A DNA stretch of 64,000 nt from Cyclobacteriaceae bacterium. Its GTDB lineage: Bacteria; Bacteroidota; Bacteroidia; Cytophagales; Cyclobacteriaceae. Of this stretch, positions 46,778-55,192 are shown in pieces. Positions within the stretch are counted from its first letter, which is position 1. Each line of letters starts with the position of its first letter. The notes under the pieces were generated by a model. The model was not told the origin of the DNA. It searched no databases and saw nothing but the letters and a program-made list of their open reading frames with translations. Position numbers and translations under genes: made by a program. Where the stretch lies: NCBI GenBank assembly GCA_019638395.1, contig JAHBTX010000005.1, positions 62,001 to 126,000 on the forward strand. Reading direction: 5' to 3'.

Positions 46778-47800
46778 TTCCGGTAAATAAATGCGGAGTG
46801 TGTCGCTTTCCATTTTTTCTTCCGCAATTAATGTCCCCGCAAAAGTAGGTGCAGCAATGCCTGAATAAAACTGTCGGGTGGAAGTAAACACACGGGCTTC
46901 ATCCCACAAACCCGCATTGATAAAAAGTGATAATGTAGTGCTGCCACCTTCTACAATTACCGATTGAATTCCGATTGAAAACAAATGCTCCAATAGCGAC
47001 TCGAGGAAGTTTGTTTCGGAAAGTCGGATTAAAGTCAGGTTAGTGTGTTCTTCATGCTTTAGCACATTGTAGCAAATGGTTTTTACCGAACCATCAAAAA
47101 GCGAAAGCTTATCCGGCAATCGCAAAAACCGATCAATCACAATCCTTACCGGATTGCGGCCCGACCAATCGCGTACAGTTAACACCGGATTATCGTGCGC
47201 TGCCGTTTTAGTTCCAACCAACACTGCATCTTCTTCACTTCGCCACTTGTGTACAACAAGCCGTGAAAGTTCGTTACTGATCCATTTCGATTCGTAATTG
47301 GATCGTGCAATAAACCCATCTAAGGTCTGGGCCCATTTAAGAATTATGTATGGCCGCTGTTTTTCATGAAACGTAAAGAACCGTTTGTTTAGTTCGCGGC
47401 CTTGCTGCTCAAGTATGCCTTGTACTACTTGAATACCGGCTGCTTTTAGTTTAGCTAAGCCCTTACCTGCAACCAGCGTGTTAGTATCGGTATTGGCAAT
47501 AACAACTTTGCCAACTTTATGTGAGATTAATAAATCGGCACAAGGCGGAGTTTTACCAAAATGCGAACATGGTTCCAGGTTAACATAAACTGTACTGCCT
47601 GCTAATTGACTCTTATCAGCTACACAATTAACTGCATTTACTTCGGCATGTGGGCCACCATATTGTCGATGCCAACCTTCACCAATAATTTTTTCATTCT
47701 TTACAATAACGCAACCCACCAAAGGATTAGGGCTAACCGAACCTGTGCCCAACCGGGCAAGTTCCAGACACCGTAACATGTAGAGTTCGTCTTGCTGCAT
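46760..47800 (-). CDS. ribD: Riboflavin biosynthesis deaminase/reductase
   Basis: A 346-residue bifunctional enzyme of riboflavin synthesis. The N-terminal deaminase has zinc ligands H51 (HAEVNAV), C78 and C87 (EPCSHFGKTPPC). The C-terminal RibD reductase begins near 145 (PYIILKWAQTLDGFIARS) and continues with the EDAVLVGTKTAAHDNPVLTVR segment. The ATG at 47800 is chosen over the upstream ATG at 47821. Divergent from prmC. Confidence 0.94.
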   Translation of the reverse strand: MQQDELYMLRCLELARLGTGSVSPNPLVGCVIVKNEKIIGEGWHRQYGGPHAEVNAVNCVADKSQLAGSTVYVNLEPCSHFGKTPPCADLLISHKVGKVVIANTDTNTLVAGKGLAKLKAAGIQVVQGILEQQGRELNKRFFTFHEKQRPYIILKWAQTLDGFIARSNYESKWISNELSRLVVHKWRSEEDAVLVGTKTAAHDNPVLTVRDWSGRNPVRIVIDRFLRLPDKLSLFDGSVKTICYNVLKHEEHTNLTLIRLSETNFLESLLEHLFSIGIQSVIVEGGSTTLSLFINAGLWDEARVFTSTRQFYSGIAAPTFAGTLIAEEKMESDTLRIYLPELKVHH

Positions 47801-47835
47801 GCAGAAATTATTACCTTGCAAAGATCAATTTCGGC

Positions 47836-48672
47836 ATGACTAATTCCAAAGAACTTTTCAGCGAAGTAGTAAGACAAATTACCTTACCTGAGGCAAAAGC
47901 TGAAATAGAAAGTATTGTTTACCTGCTGTTTGAAAAGATATGGAAACTTACCCGCACCGATATTATTACCGAAAAGAAAACCGGGTTACAATTAAAAGAT
48001 GTAGCCCCCTTCATTACCCGAATCAACACGCACGAACCCATTCAATACATTTTAGGTGAGGCCGATTTTTTTGGTAAAGTTTTTAGGGTTACACCTGATG
48101 TGTTGATTCCACGACCGGAAACCGAATTGTTAATACACGAAATTCTTACGCACACAAAATCAATAGATAAACCTAACGTATTGGACATCGGAACGGGAAG
48201 TGGTTGTATTGCAATATCATTGGCGTTGGAAATGCCTTGCGTTGTACAGGCTATTGATGTGAGTTTGAATGCTCTTAGTGTCGCGCAAGAAAATGCTACG
48301 CTATTAAAAGCACCTGTAAAGTTTTATCAGCAAAATATCTTACAGCAACCTATCATTGAAAAGTTTGATCTGATTGTGAGCAATCCGCCCTATATCTCAC
48401 AACAGGAAAAACAACACATGAAACAAAATGTGTTGGACTACGAACCGCACACAGCCTTATTTCCTATTGGTGATGATCCCCTTGTGTTTTATCGGGTGAT
48501 TACCCGGCAAGCCCAACAAGCTTTAAGAAAAGGTGGATCGTTATGGTTTGAGATTAATGAACATTATACCAATGAGATTAGTGAAATAATGATCACAAAT
48601 GGATTTGAAAATGTGACAGTAGTAAAAGATTGGAATGGAAAGGAGAGGGTCGTTTGGGGGACAAATTCATAA
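47836..48672 (+). CDS. prmC: Peptide chain release factor N5-glutamine methyltransferase
   Basis: A 278-residue SAM-dependent methyltransferase that modifies the GGQ glutamine of release factors RF1/RF2. It has the N-terminal helical domain, motif I VLDIGTGSGCIAISLA (116-131) and the catalytic NPPY (183-186) in IVSNPPYISQQEK, as expected for glutamine N5 methylation. Length is normal. Confidence 0.95.
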   Translation: MTNSKELFSEVVRQITLPEAKAEIESIVYLLFEKIWKLTRTDIITEKKTGLQLKDVAPFITRINTHEPIQYILGEADFFGKVFRVTPDVLIPRPETELLIHEILTHTKSIDKPNVLDIGTGSGCIAISLALEMPCVVQAIDVSLNALSVAQENATLLKAPVKFYQQNILQQPIIEKFDLIVSNPPYISQQEKQHMKQNVLDYEPHTALFPIGDDPLVFYRVITRQAQQALRKGGSLWFEINEHYTNEISEIMITNGFENVTVVKDWNGKERVVWGTNS

Positions 48673-48719
48673 AATCAACTTTTGCAAAAATAAGTATTTA
48701 CAAGCTAAGTTAGTGTTCC

Positions 48720-50699
48720 TTAATATTCAACTATATCAACATCAGGCCTTTTTTCGCGAAGTTCTTTCAAACTTTTATCCCTAATGATTATTCCTTTGAT
48801 TACAAGTCTTTTTAATGATCTACATAAATAGATGTTTCCTAACGAAGAAATTTTTGTGTAAGAAATATCCAAATCCATTATTCTCTTAAAATGATGAATA
48901 AGTCTTAAAGTATCTAAATCCGAGTTATGCAACTCTAAAACTCTGAGTGAGTCTCTTGAATTCCATAAGTCCGAGAGGGAATTAAAACTTGAATTATTCC
49001 CTGCGAATCTAATTATCTTTGATAGATCAGCAATTGGTTTATAGCTGTTATAGCTAGTGTTATTTGCTAATATCTCCGTTAATAATGAGTATTTTTCAAT
49101 ACCATTTATATCCTTAATTGGTGTACCTGAAACATTTAAATGAGATAATTTGTCAGAATTATCGGGCAGCCTCAGAATAGTAGCTTTACAATACGAAATA
49201 TTAAGGACTTTTAAATTGATAAGGTTTACTATAGGGTAAAATGATTCGCAATTTGTGTTCGATATGTTTAAATTCTGAATATTCACAAGATCTTTCAAGT
49301 CTCTAATAGATTTAATAGGCATTCTTGACAAAGAGATCTCTTTTAGTTTCCAGATATTCCTTATCAATTCTGATGGATTCAAACCAGCATGAGAAAATCT
49401 TTTTATGAAATACTCTCGTATCTCTGGAGTGATTTTTTCGAACCAAAAACCGTCTATTTTACAATTATTAAAAGATGATTCAGGTTTATCAACCTGAATC
49501 ATCTCTATATCCATCTCCCCTGGCTCCTTTGTTGTTTCTGGGCCCTCAATAGAGTTGGTTTCAGATATTCTATAAAGAGGCGCATTATCTTCGGGTTCAA
49601 GTGTCCAATTTCTTTCCAATTTCACTGATCCAAATTCGTCATAACAACAGGCACTATCTAAGATTAAGGCATGCCTGCCATTCTGTTTCGGCCTAAGTAC
49701 TCGGCCTACCTGTTGAAGGTAAAGAGTTATTGATTTAGTTGGGCGAACCAATTGAACTATTTCAGCATCAGGGCAATCAAATCCTTCAGTGACAATCCCA
49801 ACATTACAAAGCACTGAAATAATGCCGTTGCTAAAATCTCTCAATATGTTTTCCCTCGCTTCCTTTCCGGTTTTGCTATCCAAATGAGCCGCCTTAACCC
49901 CTCTGCTTCTGAACCTGTCGACTAAAGACTCCGAATGCTTAATATTTACAGCAAATACTATCGCCCTTTTATGATCTCCTCTGTATTTAAAATAACTTTC
50001 AACTGCATCTGACATATATTCATCACCAATCATCAGTTGGCCGAGCATCTCCTCATCAAAATCGTTGGTAGTTTTATCAATAGGTATATCCTTTAGTCTT
50101 GTCTTAATTTCATAGTAACTTGATGTTTTGTAATGCACCACGTCAGCCAAATATCCAAGTTCAATAAATTCTTTGATACTCCGTGATTGAATAAGAGTAT
50201 TAAATACCTCTGAAAACCCTCTGCCATCGGTACGTTGTGGGGTTGCTGTTACTCCTAATATTAAGGTATCACTTGAGCTATAATAATTCAATAGGTCTAT
50301 ATACGTTTCTGCTGGTATATGATGTGCTTCATCAATAATTATTAATGAAATTTTCCTCTTCTTCAAAAATTCTAGCTTTGTTTTACGTCTTATTAAGGTT
50401 TGTACGGTGGCAATCTGTATCCTACTATTAGGATCACTTGCTTCCATTGACATTATCTTACCAGGAAAATGTATTGAAAACTCCTTAAGTCTTTTACATG
50501 TTTGATTAACTAGTTCACGCTTATGGGTTAGGATTAGAATAGTTGATCCTTGATTCTTTCTCCAATGCCTATTTACAATCTCACAAAACACATTTGTTTT
50601 ACCTGTACCGGTTGGCATTTGAAATAAAATACTCCTGTGGTAATTCCACTCTCCTTCAATCCTATTTATGGCGTCAATCTGGTATTCTCTTAATTCCAT
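48720..50699 (-). CDS. SF2 helicase fused to a leucine-rich-repeat domain
   Basis: A 659-residue protein. The helicase part has Q-motif-like REYQIDAINRI, Walker A MPTGTGKT (28-35), motif Ia THKREL, DEAH (123-126), motif III TATPQRTDG, and motifs V/VI including GIVTEGFDCPDAE and QVGRVLRP (330-337). A variable linker (about 365-440) leads to roughly eight leucine-rich repeats (about 445-640) with IQNLNISNTNC- and LSHLNVSGTPI-type units. The helicase resembles the RadD/YejH-like branch of SF2. The DNA looks less GC-rich by eye than the flanks (one sampled line about 27%), consistent with recent arrival. The fusion and the neighbouring zinc-ribbon gene suggest nucleic-acid sensing or defence, but no experimental role is known. 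Confidence 0.82.
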   Translation of the reverse strand: MELREYQIDAINRIEGEWNYHRSILFQMPTGTGKTNVFCEIVNRHWRKNQGSTILILTHKRELVNQTCKRLKEFSIHFPGKIMSMEASDPNSRIQIATVQTLIRRKTKLEFLKKRKISLIIIDEAHHIPAETYIDLLNYYSSSDTLILGVTATPQRTDGRGFSEVFNTLIQSRSIKEFIELGYLADVVHYKTSSYYEIKTRLKDIPIDKTTNDFDEEMLGQLMIGDEYMSDAVESYFKYRGDHKRAIVFAVNIKHSESLVDRFRSRGVKAAHLDSKTGKEARENILRDFSNGIISVLCNVGIVTEGFDCPDAEIVQLVRPTKSITLYLQQVGRVLRPKQNGRHALILDSACCYDEFGSVKLERNWTLEPEDNAPLYRISETNSIEGPETTKEPGEMDIEMIQVDKPESSFNNCKIDGFWFEKITPEIREYFIKRFSHAGLNPSELIRNIWKLKEISLSRMPIKSIRDLKDLVNIQNLNISNTNCESFYPIVNLINLKVLNISYCKATILRLPDNSDKLSHLNVSGTPIKDINGIEKYSLLTEILANNTSYNSYKPIADLSKIIRFAGNNSSFNSLSDLWNSRDSLRVLELHNSDLDTLRLIHHFKRIMDLDISYTKISSLGNIYLCRSLKRLVIKGIIIRDKSLKELREKRPDVDIVEY

Positions 50700-50757
50700 T
50701 TATAATCTTTTCAAGATTAAAACACTATACCATCAAAAAAAAGCAAATCAAGAGATG

Positions 50758-51117
50758 CTAGTCAAAAAGAATAGTAATTCCGGTGCCATCCATTATTAAA
50801 GAGGTGCCACATTTAGGGCAAGGTTTTAAAATGTGATCCCAAATCTGAAGGTTTGATCCTTCGCATTGAGAGCAATTGATTGGGGATATTTCTTTGATTG
50901 ATCTTTCGCCAGTTTGCATTAGTAGTAATGGTTCAGGATCATCATCGACCTTAGGAGAGGGTTCATATTGAATGTGTTGTGTTGCAAAATCCATTATCTC
51001 GTTACAATCGAGACATTTGAATGTATTCAGATTCGCAAAAAAGGTTGCTGATGGACCCGCGCAGGTAGTTGTTCTATAGTTACAACAAGGGCAATAATAC
51101 GTTTGTGCAGTCGCCAT
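50758..51117 (-). CDS. Zinc-ribbon protein beside the LRR helicase
   Basis: A 119-residue protein from the ATG at 51117. Two cysteine knuckle pairs appear: CPCC with CLDC in the first half (YYCPCCNYRTTTC and TFKCLDCNEIM), and CSQC with CPKC in the second (INCSQCEGSNL and LKPCPKCGTS). A DDDPEP acidic stretch lies between. It looks like a double zinc-ribbon protein. It is on the same strand as the helicase, 58 bases upstream of it, and may be cotranscribed. The longer frame from 51246 is unlikely, since it would overlap the preceding gene. Confidence 0.6.
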   Translation of the reverse strand: MATAQTYYCPCCNYRTTTCAGPSATFFANLNTFKCLDCNEIMDFATQHIQYEPSPKVDDDPEPLLLMQTGERSIKEISPINCSQCEGSNLQIWDHILKPCPKCGTSLIMDGTGITILFD

Positions 51118-51224
51118 ATATACTGTTTTGTACAGATTAATACATTGGGCGTAAAAACAATGCAGTATTTTGTAAAAATCTTTTTCTATTAAAATAATGC
51201 CTTTTTGATTTAAAAAGACGGAAA

Positions 51225-51785
51225 TCAGAGGTTTTCCCCAACCCAAAAGGGTTTAGTTCCCTCCAAAAAAAACACACCTTCTTGCTCGATAAGAAACTGA
51301 TTTTTGACTAAAATTTCAGGAAAACAGTGCAATACCGTCCCTTTCGGCAACCACTTTTCAAAACGACCAGACTTTACCCGGCTCCACCGAATATTATACA
51401 TAAACACTTCCGTATCGCCATTAAAGCCGGATAATCTTAAAAGTAGTTGTGTGTCCGATGCCAGCCAGTTTACAGCTGGTATGGTTCGGGATTGCAAAAA
51501 TGATATGGCCTTGTCTATGGCAGACTCTTCCGAATGAAATGTAACTATTTCAATTGGTTGTTGCTCTTTGGTGCGATCAATCCACATAGTCTCTTCGCCT
51601 GTGGGTACCAGCACTACATCTACTTTAATTCCCCAACCTAAAACGGCTTCAATTTGTGAATGCAATACGATTATAGTGGGCATCCACTCCAACAGTTCCT
51701 GAACTTTTTCAAAGGGGATTGCGCGCGCATCAAAAATGACAAGCGCGGGTTCTTGATTTTCGCGCACGATGTGATGGCTAGACAT
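51225..51785 (-). CDS. Thiamine-pyrophosphokinase-like protein with altered active site
   Basis: A 186-residue protein opening MSSHHIVRENQEPALVIFD, then LLEWMPTIIVLHSQIEAVLG and VDVVLVP. The arrangement resembles bacterial thiamine pyrophosphokinase, including a SAIDKAISFLQSR segment similar to DLEKAL. However, the usual GDxDS signature after the DVV segment is replaced by PTGEETMWIDR, so the acidic substrate- and metal-binding residues are changed. It may be a non-catalytic or neofunctionalised homologue. The similarity is from memory of the family and is weak. Confidence 0.5.
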   Translation of the reverse strand: MSSHHIVRENQEPALVIFDARAIPFEKVQELLEWMPTIIVLHSQIEAVLGWGIKVDVVLVPTGEETMWIDRTKEQQPIEIVTFHSEESAIDKAISFLQSRTIPAVNWLASDTQLLLRLSGFNGDTEVFMYNIRWSRVKSGRFEKWLPKGTVLHCFPEILVKNQFLIEQEGVFFLEGTKPFWVGENL

Positions 51786-51850
51786 ATTGATTTGGGAATT
51801 ACATCAATCCTATTGTTCGATTACAAAAGTAACTTTCTGTTCCCAGCTCT

Positions 51851-51903
51851 GGTACTTTTTTGTCTTGACACAAAAAAGTACCCAAAAAAAGTCAAGACAA
51901 AAA
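51851..51903. repeat. Two overlapping, mutually exclusive inverted repeats
   Basis: GGTACTTTTTTGT (51851-51863) pairs perfectly with ACAAAAAAGTACC (51870-51882), 13 bases each. TTTTTGTCTTGAC (51857-51869) pairs perfectly with GTCAAGACAAAAA (51891-51903). The two stems share bases 51857-51863, so only one can form at a time. The remaining 51904-52033 shows a further TTTTTGTC word and no gene. It is an AT-rich non-coding block between two minus-strand genes and probably a dispersed element type. Confidence 0.7.
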
Positions 51904-52033
51904 GATGCTTCCTCGCACAAGCCAACGCACGCCCGCCTTTTTGTCTGGCCAGCGCACTTGAGTTTCAGAATTTAGTCTATTTACTTTTAAAGAAATGTCG
52001 GTACAAAGACTAGCCTCAAAATCCGATGATACA

Positions 52034-53221
52034 CTATTCAAAAAAGCAAACTGAACCGCCCACCCAGGTTTTGTCTTTATTAAATTTTACACCAATCATT
52101 TCACCACGGCTCAGGCGGGCGAGATTGGTGATGAGTTGCGGGCGGGCTTCACCTTCATTCCACAAAAACAGTAAGCGCATTTCTGTTTTCACTAAACCAT
52201 CGGGTGCCTGGATAACAGGTTCGTAATGCACCTTGCGCTGTAACATAAAATTTTTACGATCTTCATGAGGAATGGCATCCAGATCGGCTTGTGTTACATG
52301 AAATATTACACCACTTCCGGAAAAAGAAAAGAGCGGCTTCAATACATAATCTTCCAGGTTTGCTGGCCAAGCAGTGTACTCATGCAAAAATTTACATTCG
52401 GGTACGGCATCACTCTGTACAAAAGGCATGGTGTATTTACTGATATAGAAAAACCAGTTGGGATGCCCCGCCCATTCTACATCAACATCTTCTGTTAGGT
52501 GAAATTGAGTTTTCAAGTTTTTTTGTGCGAGCAACTCATCAAAGATTACGCGATTGTAAATCCGATGCACCGGAATCTCTATTCCATTCTTTCTATAAAA
52601 TAATTTTCTACCTCTGATAATAATATCTCCCAAATGAACGGGCGCAATACCCAGATGTTTCTGCGTAATCAGAAAATCAATAGCTGTATTCTGTTGTAGC
52701 GGATTGATTTCGAGCAGAATTACATTTTCAGGATTGTGTTTTCCAACAATAGCTTCGCGTAGTTGTTGCCAATAGGTTGGCGAGTTTAATCCAAAATGAA
52801 AATGTAAATCGTCAGGAATTTTATAATGCTCGCGAAACTTATTTCCTAAAAAATCCTGATATCCAAACAATGAAGGGAAACCTTGCATTTCGATTAATCG
52901 CGGTACGCGTTCTCCATTTTCAGAACACACAGCAAAGTCCAGCGCAATGAATAACGAGTTTGCTGTTTCATTAGGAACACGCAAGTTTGCCGGAAGTGCA
53001 CCTTTCATTTTAATTTTGAAATCAGGCTGCACAATTACATCAATAATCTCGTTAGCAGCTTTGAAAAGTTTTGAACTAAACTCTTTCCCAACAAACACCG
53101 GACTTTCTGCTACCCGAAACGGAATCTTATAATTAAACTCCCGATCCAAATCAGCAATAAAATTTTTATACTTCTCTTCCGAGAACTGTGCATTAAATTG
53201 CTGTCTGGCAGATTTTATCAT
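52034..53221 (-). CDS. ATP-grasp-like protein of the amide-ligase cluster
   Basis: A 395-residue protein with no signal peptide. YVLKPLFSFSGSGVIF resembles the glycine-rich ATP-binding strand of ATP-grasp ligases, and the EINPLQQNTAIDFL segment could be part of the second subdomain. The overall order may be permuted, as in COG2308-like glutathionylspermidine-synthase relatives; this is uncertain. It overlaps the amidotransferase gene by 4 bases and is the last gene of the cluster. Probably joins an amine or amino acid to a carboxylate. Confidence 0.5.
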   Translation of the reverse strand: MIKSARQQFNAQFSEEKYKNFIADLDREFNYKIPFRVAESPVFVGKEFSSKLFKAANEIIDVIVQPDFKIKMKGALPANLRVPNETANSLFIALDFAVCSENGERVPRLIEMQGFPSLFGYQDFLGNKFREHYKIPDDLHFHFGLNSPTYWQQLREAIVGKHNPENVILLEINPLQQNTAIDFLITQKHLGIAPVHLGDIIIRGRKLFYRKNGIEIPVHRIYNRVIFDELLAQKNLKTQFHLTEDVDVEWAGHPNWFFYISKYTMPFVQSDAVPECKFLHEYTAWPANLEDYVLKPLFSFSGSGVIFHVTQADLDAIPHEDRKNFMLQRKVHYEPVIQAPDGLVKTEMRLLFLWNEGEARPQLITNLARLSRGEMIGVKFNKDKTWVGGSVCFFE

Positions 53222-54057
53222 AACGAAACTGAACTTAGTCGGTTGCGCAGGGCCAACATTAAAAACCGGGGAACTACCGTGGCGTACGTAAGCATGATTT
53301 TATCGGGATCGTTCAGATGATTCAACATCTCCCAATATTTTTTCTCACCATGCTTTTCAATGACCAGCGATTTCTTATCATCTCGCAACAAGTACATGCG
53401 CATGCCTACCGCATCGGCTTCGGGGTGAAACTGCATCCCGATTATTGCTTCATTAAACCGAATAGACATTACAGCTCGCTCCAACTCCACGTGTGGACGA
53501 TATTTTTCGATACACAATATCGCTCCACCCTCAGCTTCAATTTTTTCTACATCCGGTTGTGTAATTTGATAATCGCGTGAGTCAACAGCCCACAGGGGGT
53601 CGCCCAACTGTTGAAACAAAGGATCGTGCAACCCTTCGGTTGTTTTATGAATAGGCATTACGCCAAACGAGGTTGACTTTCGCTTAGTTACAGTTCCTAA
53701 TTCGTAATACCTGCAAAAAATCTGAAAGCTATGGCAGATCAACAACACATGCTTCTTTTTATCGGGATGTTGCTGATTGTGTTCTTTGATAGCATCCATT
53801 AAAGCGAAGTATCGTTCTTCCCATAACGAACCGGCACTATCAAGCGGGCTACCGGGCCCGCCCGATGAAATGTAGGCATCGTAACGTAAGTCGGGCACAT
53901 GGTTTTTGCTGCGCACATCGAATATTTCATACGCAATGTTGAGGTTGCAATCACTTGCAAAACCTGAGATCAGTTGCTTGATGCCGCGCATACCCTCGTT
54001 AGCTTCGCCCTGATATAAATCGAGCACGGCAATTTTGATCTGACTTTCCTGAATCAA
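53218..54057 (-). CDS. Class-I glutamine amidotransferase-like protein
   Basis: A 279-residue protein with the Cys-His-Glu triad visible as C108 (LLICHSFQIF), H211 and E213 (GMQFHPEADAV), plus the SSGGPGSP turn near 64-71. It is therefore a class-I GATase domain, here without a fused synthetase. It should release ammonia from glutamine, or hydrolyse a gamma-glutamyl amide, for the neighbouring ligases. It overlaps the gene at 52034 by 4 bases and lies 10 bases after the GCS2 gene. Confidence 0.8.
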   Translation of the reverse strand: MIQESQIKIAVLDLYQGEANEGMRGIKQLISGFASDCNLNIAYEIFDVRSKNHVPDLRYDAYISSGGPGSPLDSAGSLWEERYFALMDAIKEHNQQHPDKKKHVLLICHSFQIFCRYYELGTVTKRKSTSFGVMPIHKTTEGLHDPLFQQLGDPLWAVDSRDYQITQPDVEKIEAEGGAILCIEKYRPHVELERAVMSIRFNEAIIGMQFHPEADAVGMRMYLLRDDKKSLVIEKHGEKKYWEMLNHLNDPDKIMLTYATVVPRFLMLALRNRLSSVSL

Positions 54058-54067
54058 TTCCTTTGGT

Positions 54068-55165
54068 TTAAAGTCCGCGCAAGGTTTCGTCTGTTATGTA
54101 GTCTACTACTTTTTCCAAACTTCCGGTTTCTTTATAAACAGCCAATTGCCTGTCGGCACCGGTTCCTTGCTCCAATATGGTGCGAATATAGTTGATCGCA
54201 TTACGGCTGCCAAGTTCGTCCACCACATCATCTATAAACTCGAGTAATTCAAGTATTAATCCACGCGTATCAAACTCAGCTTGCTTCCCGAAATCAATAA
54301 GCCGGCCATCAAGCCCGTAGCGAGATGCCCGCCATTTATTCTCATTTATAAGTGCGCGCGTGTACATAATAAAACTCATGTTCTGCAAACGCAACTTGTA
54401 CAACTTAACTACCAGTGCCTGAAATACAGCTGTAATTGCAATGGTTTCTTCTACCCGCATAGGCACATCGCAAATACGAAACTCAATGGTATCGAAGAAT
54501 GGATGCACGCGTACATCCCACCAGATTTTTTTGGCGTTATCAATACAATTGGTTTTGATAAGCAGGTTTACATAGTTTTTGAAGTCATCCCAATTTTCAA
54601 AACGATCGGGAATACCGGTGCGTGGAAATTTATCAAACACTTTCGTGCGAAAAGATTTAAAGCCCGTGTTACGCCCTTCCCAAAAAGGAGAGTTGCAACT
54701 AAGGGCATACACGTGGGGCAAAAAGTAACGCACTGTGTTTTGAATATGAATAGCCATATTCTTGTCTTTGATGCCCACATGCACGTGCAACCCAAAAATT
54801 AAATTCGAACGCGCAGCTTCCTGCATCTCCTGCACGATTTCATCGTAACGCGGGTTAGGCGTAATCAACTGTTTACTCCAGTGCGAAAACGGATGTGTGC
54901 CTGAAGCCCCGATTTTTAAATCGAGCGTTCCGGCCACTTCACCCACTACTTTGCGCAGGGTTGCAATTTCCTGATAGGCTTGGGTTACATCTTTACAAAT
55001 GCCTGTGCCCACCTCCACTACAGCCTGGTGCATTTCGGCTTTTACACTGTCTTTTATAACATGTGCTGCCAGTTCAACTATTTTCTGATCGTGTGAGGTG
55101 AGTTCACGCGTATGCGGATCAATCACCATGTACTCTTCTTCAACACCCAGTGTAAAGGTTTCCAT
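54068..55165 (-). CDS. GCS2/YbdK-type carboxylate-amine ligase
   Basis: A 365-residue member of the glutamine-synthetase-like GCS2 family (YbdK). It has FTLGVEEEYMVID at the start with the metal-binding acidic cluster, MHQAVVEVGTG, GASGTHPFSHW, FGLHVHVG and DVRVHPFFDTIEFRICDVPM. Family members form gamma-glutamyl-cysteine weakly in vitro, but many act in other pathways. As this organism probably uses bacillithiol, glutathione synthesis is doubtful. It lies 27 bases downstream of the ATP-grasp gene in one minus-strand unit. Confidence 0.9.
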   Translation of the reverse strand: METFTLGVEEEYMVIDPHTRELTSHDQKIVELAAHVIKDSVKAEMHQAVVEVGTGICKDVTQAYQEIATLRKVVGEVAGTLDLKIGASGTHPFSHWSKQLITPNPRYDEIVQEMQEAARSNLIFGLHVHVGIKDKNMAIHIQNTVRYFLPHVYALSCNSPFWEGRNTGFKSFRTKVFDKFPRTGIPDRFENWDDFKNYVNLLIKTNCIDNAKKIWWDVRVHPFFDTIEFRICDVPMRVEETIAITAVFQALVVKLYKLRLQNMSFIMYTRALINENKWRASRYGLDGRLIDFGKQAEFDTRGLILELLEFIDDVVDELGSRNAINYIRTILEQGTGADRQLAVYKETGSLEKVVDYITDETLRGL

Positions 55166-55192
55166 AAGCCAACTAAAAATTAAATCTTGTAA

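Noticed and set aside
48720-50699. LRR helicase as a type I restriction HsdR subunit
   Set aside because: No HsdM or HsdS gene is nearby, no PD-(D/E)XK domain is visible, and the length is much too short.
51786-52013. Frame of 75 codons on the plus strand over the inverted repeats (51787-51975)
   Set aside because: It runs through AT-rich repeats, has a low-quality composition and no start context; more likely noncoding.
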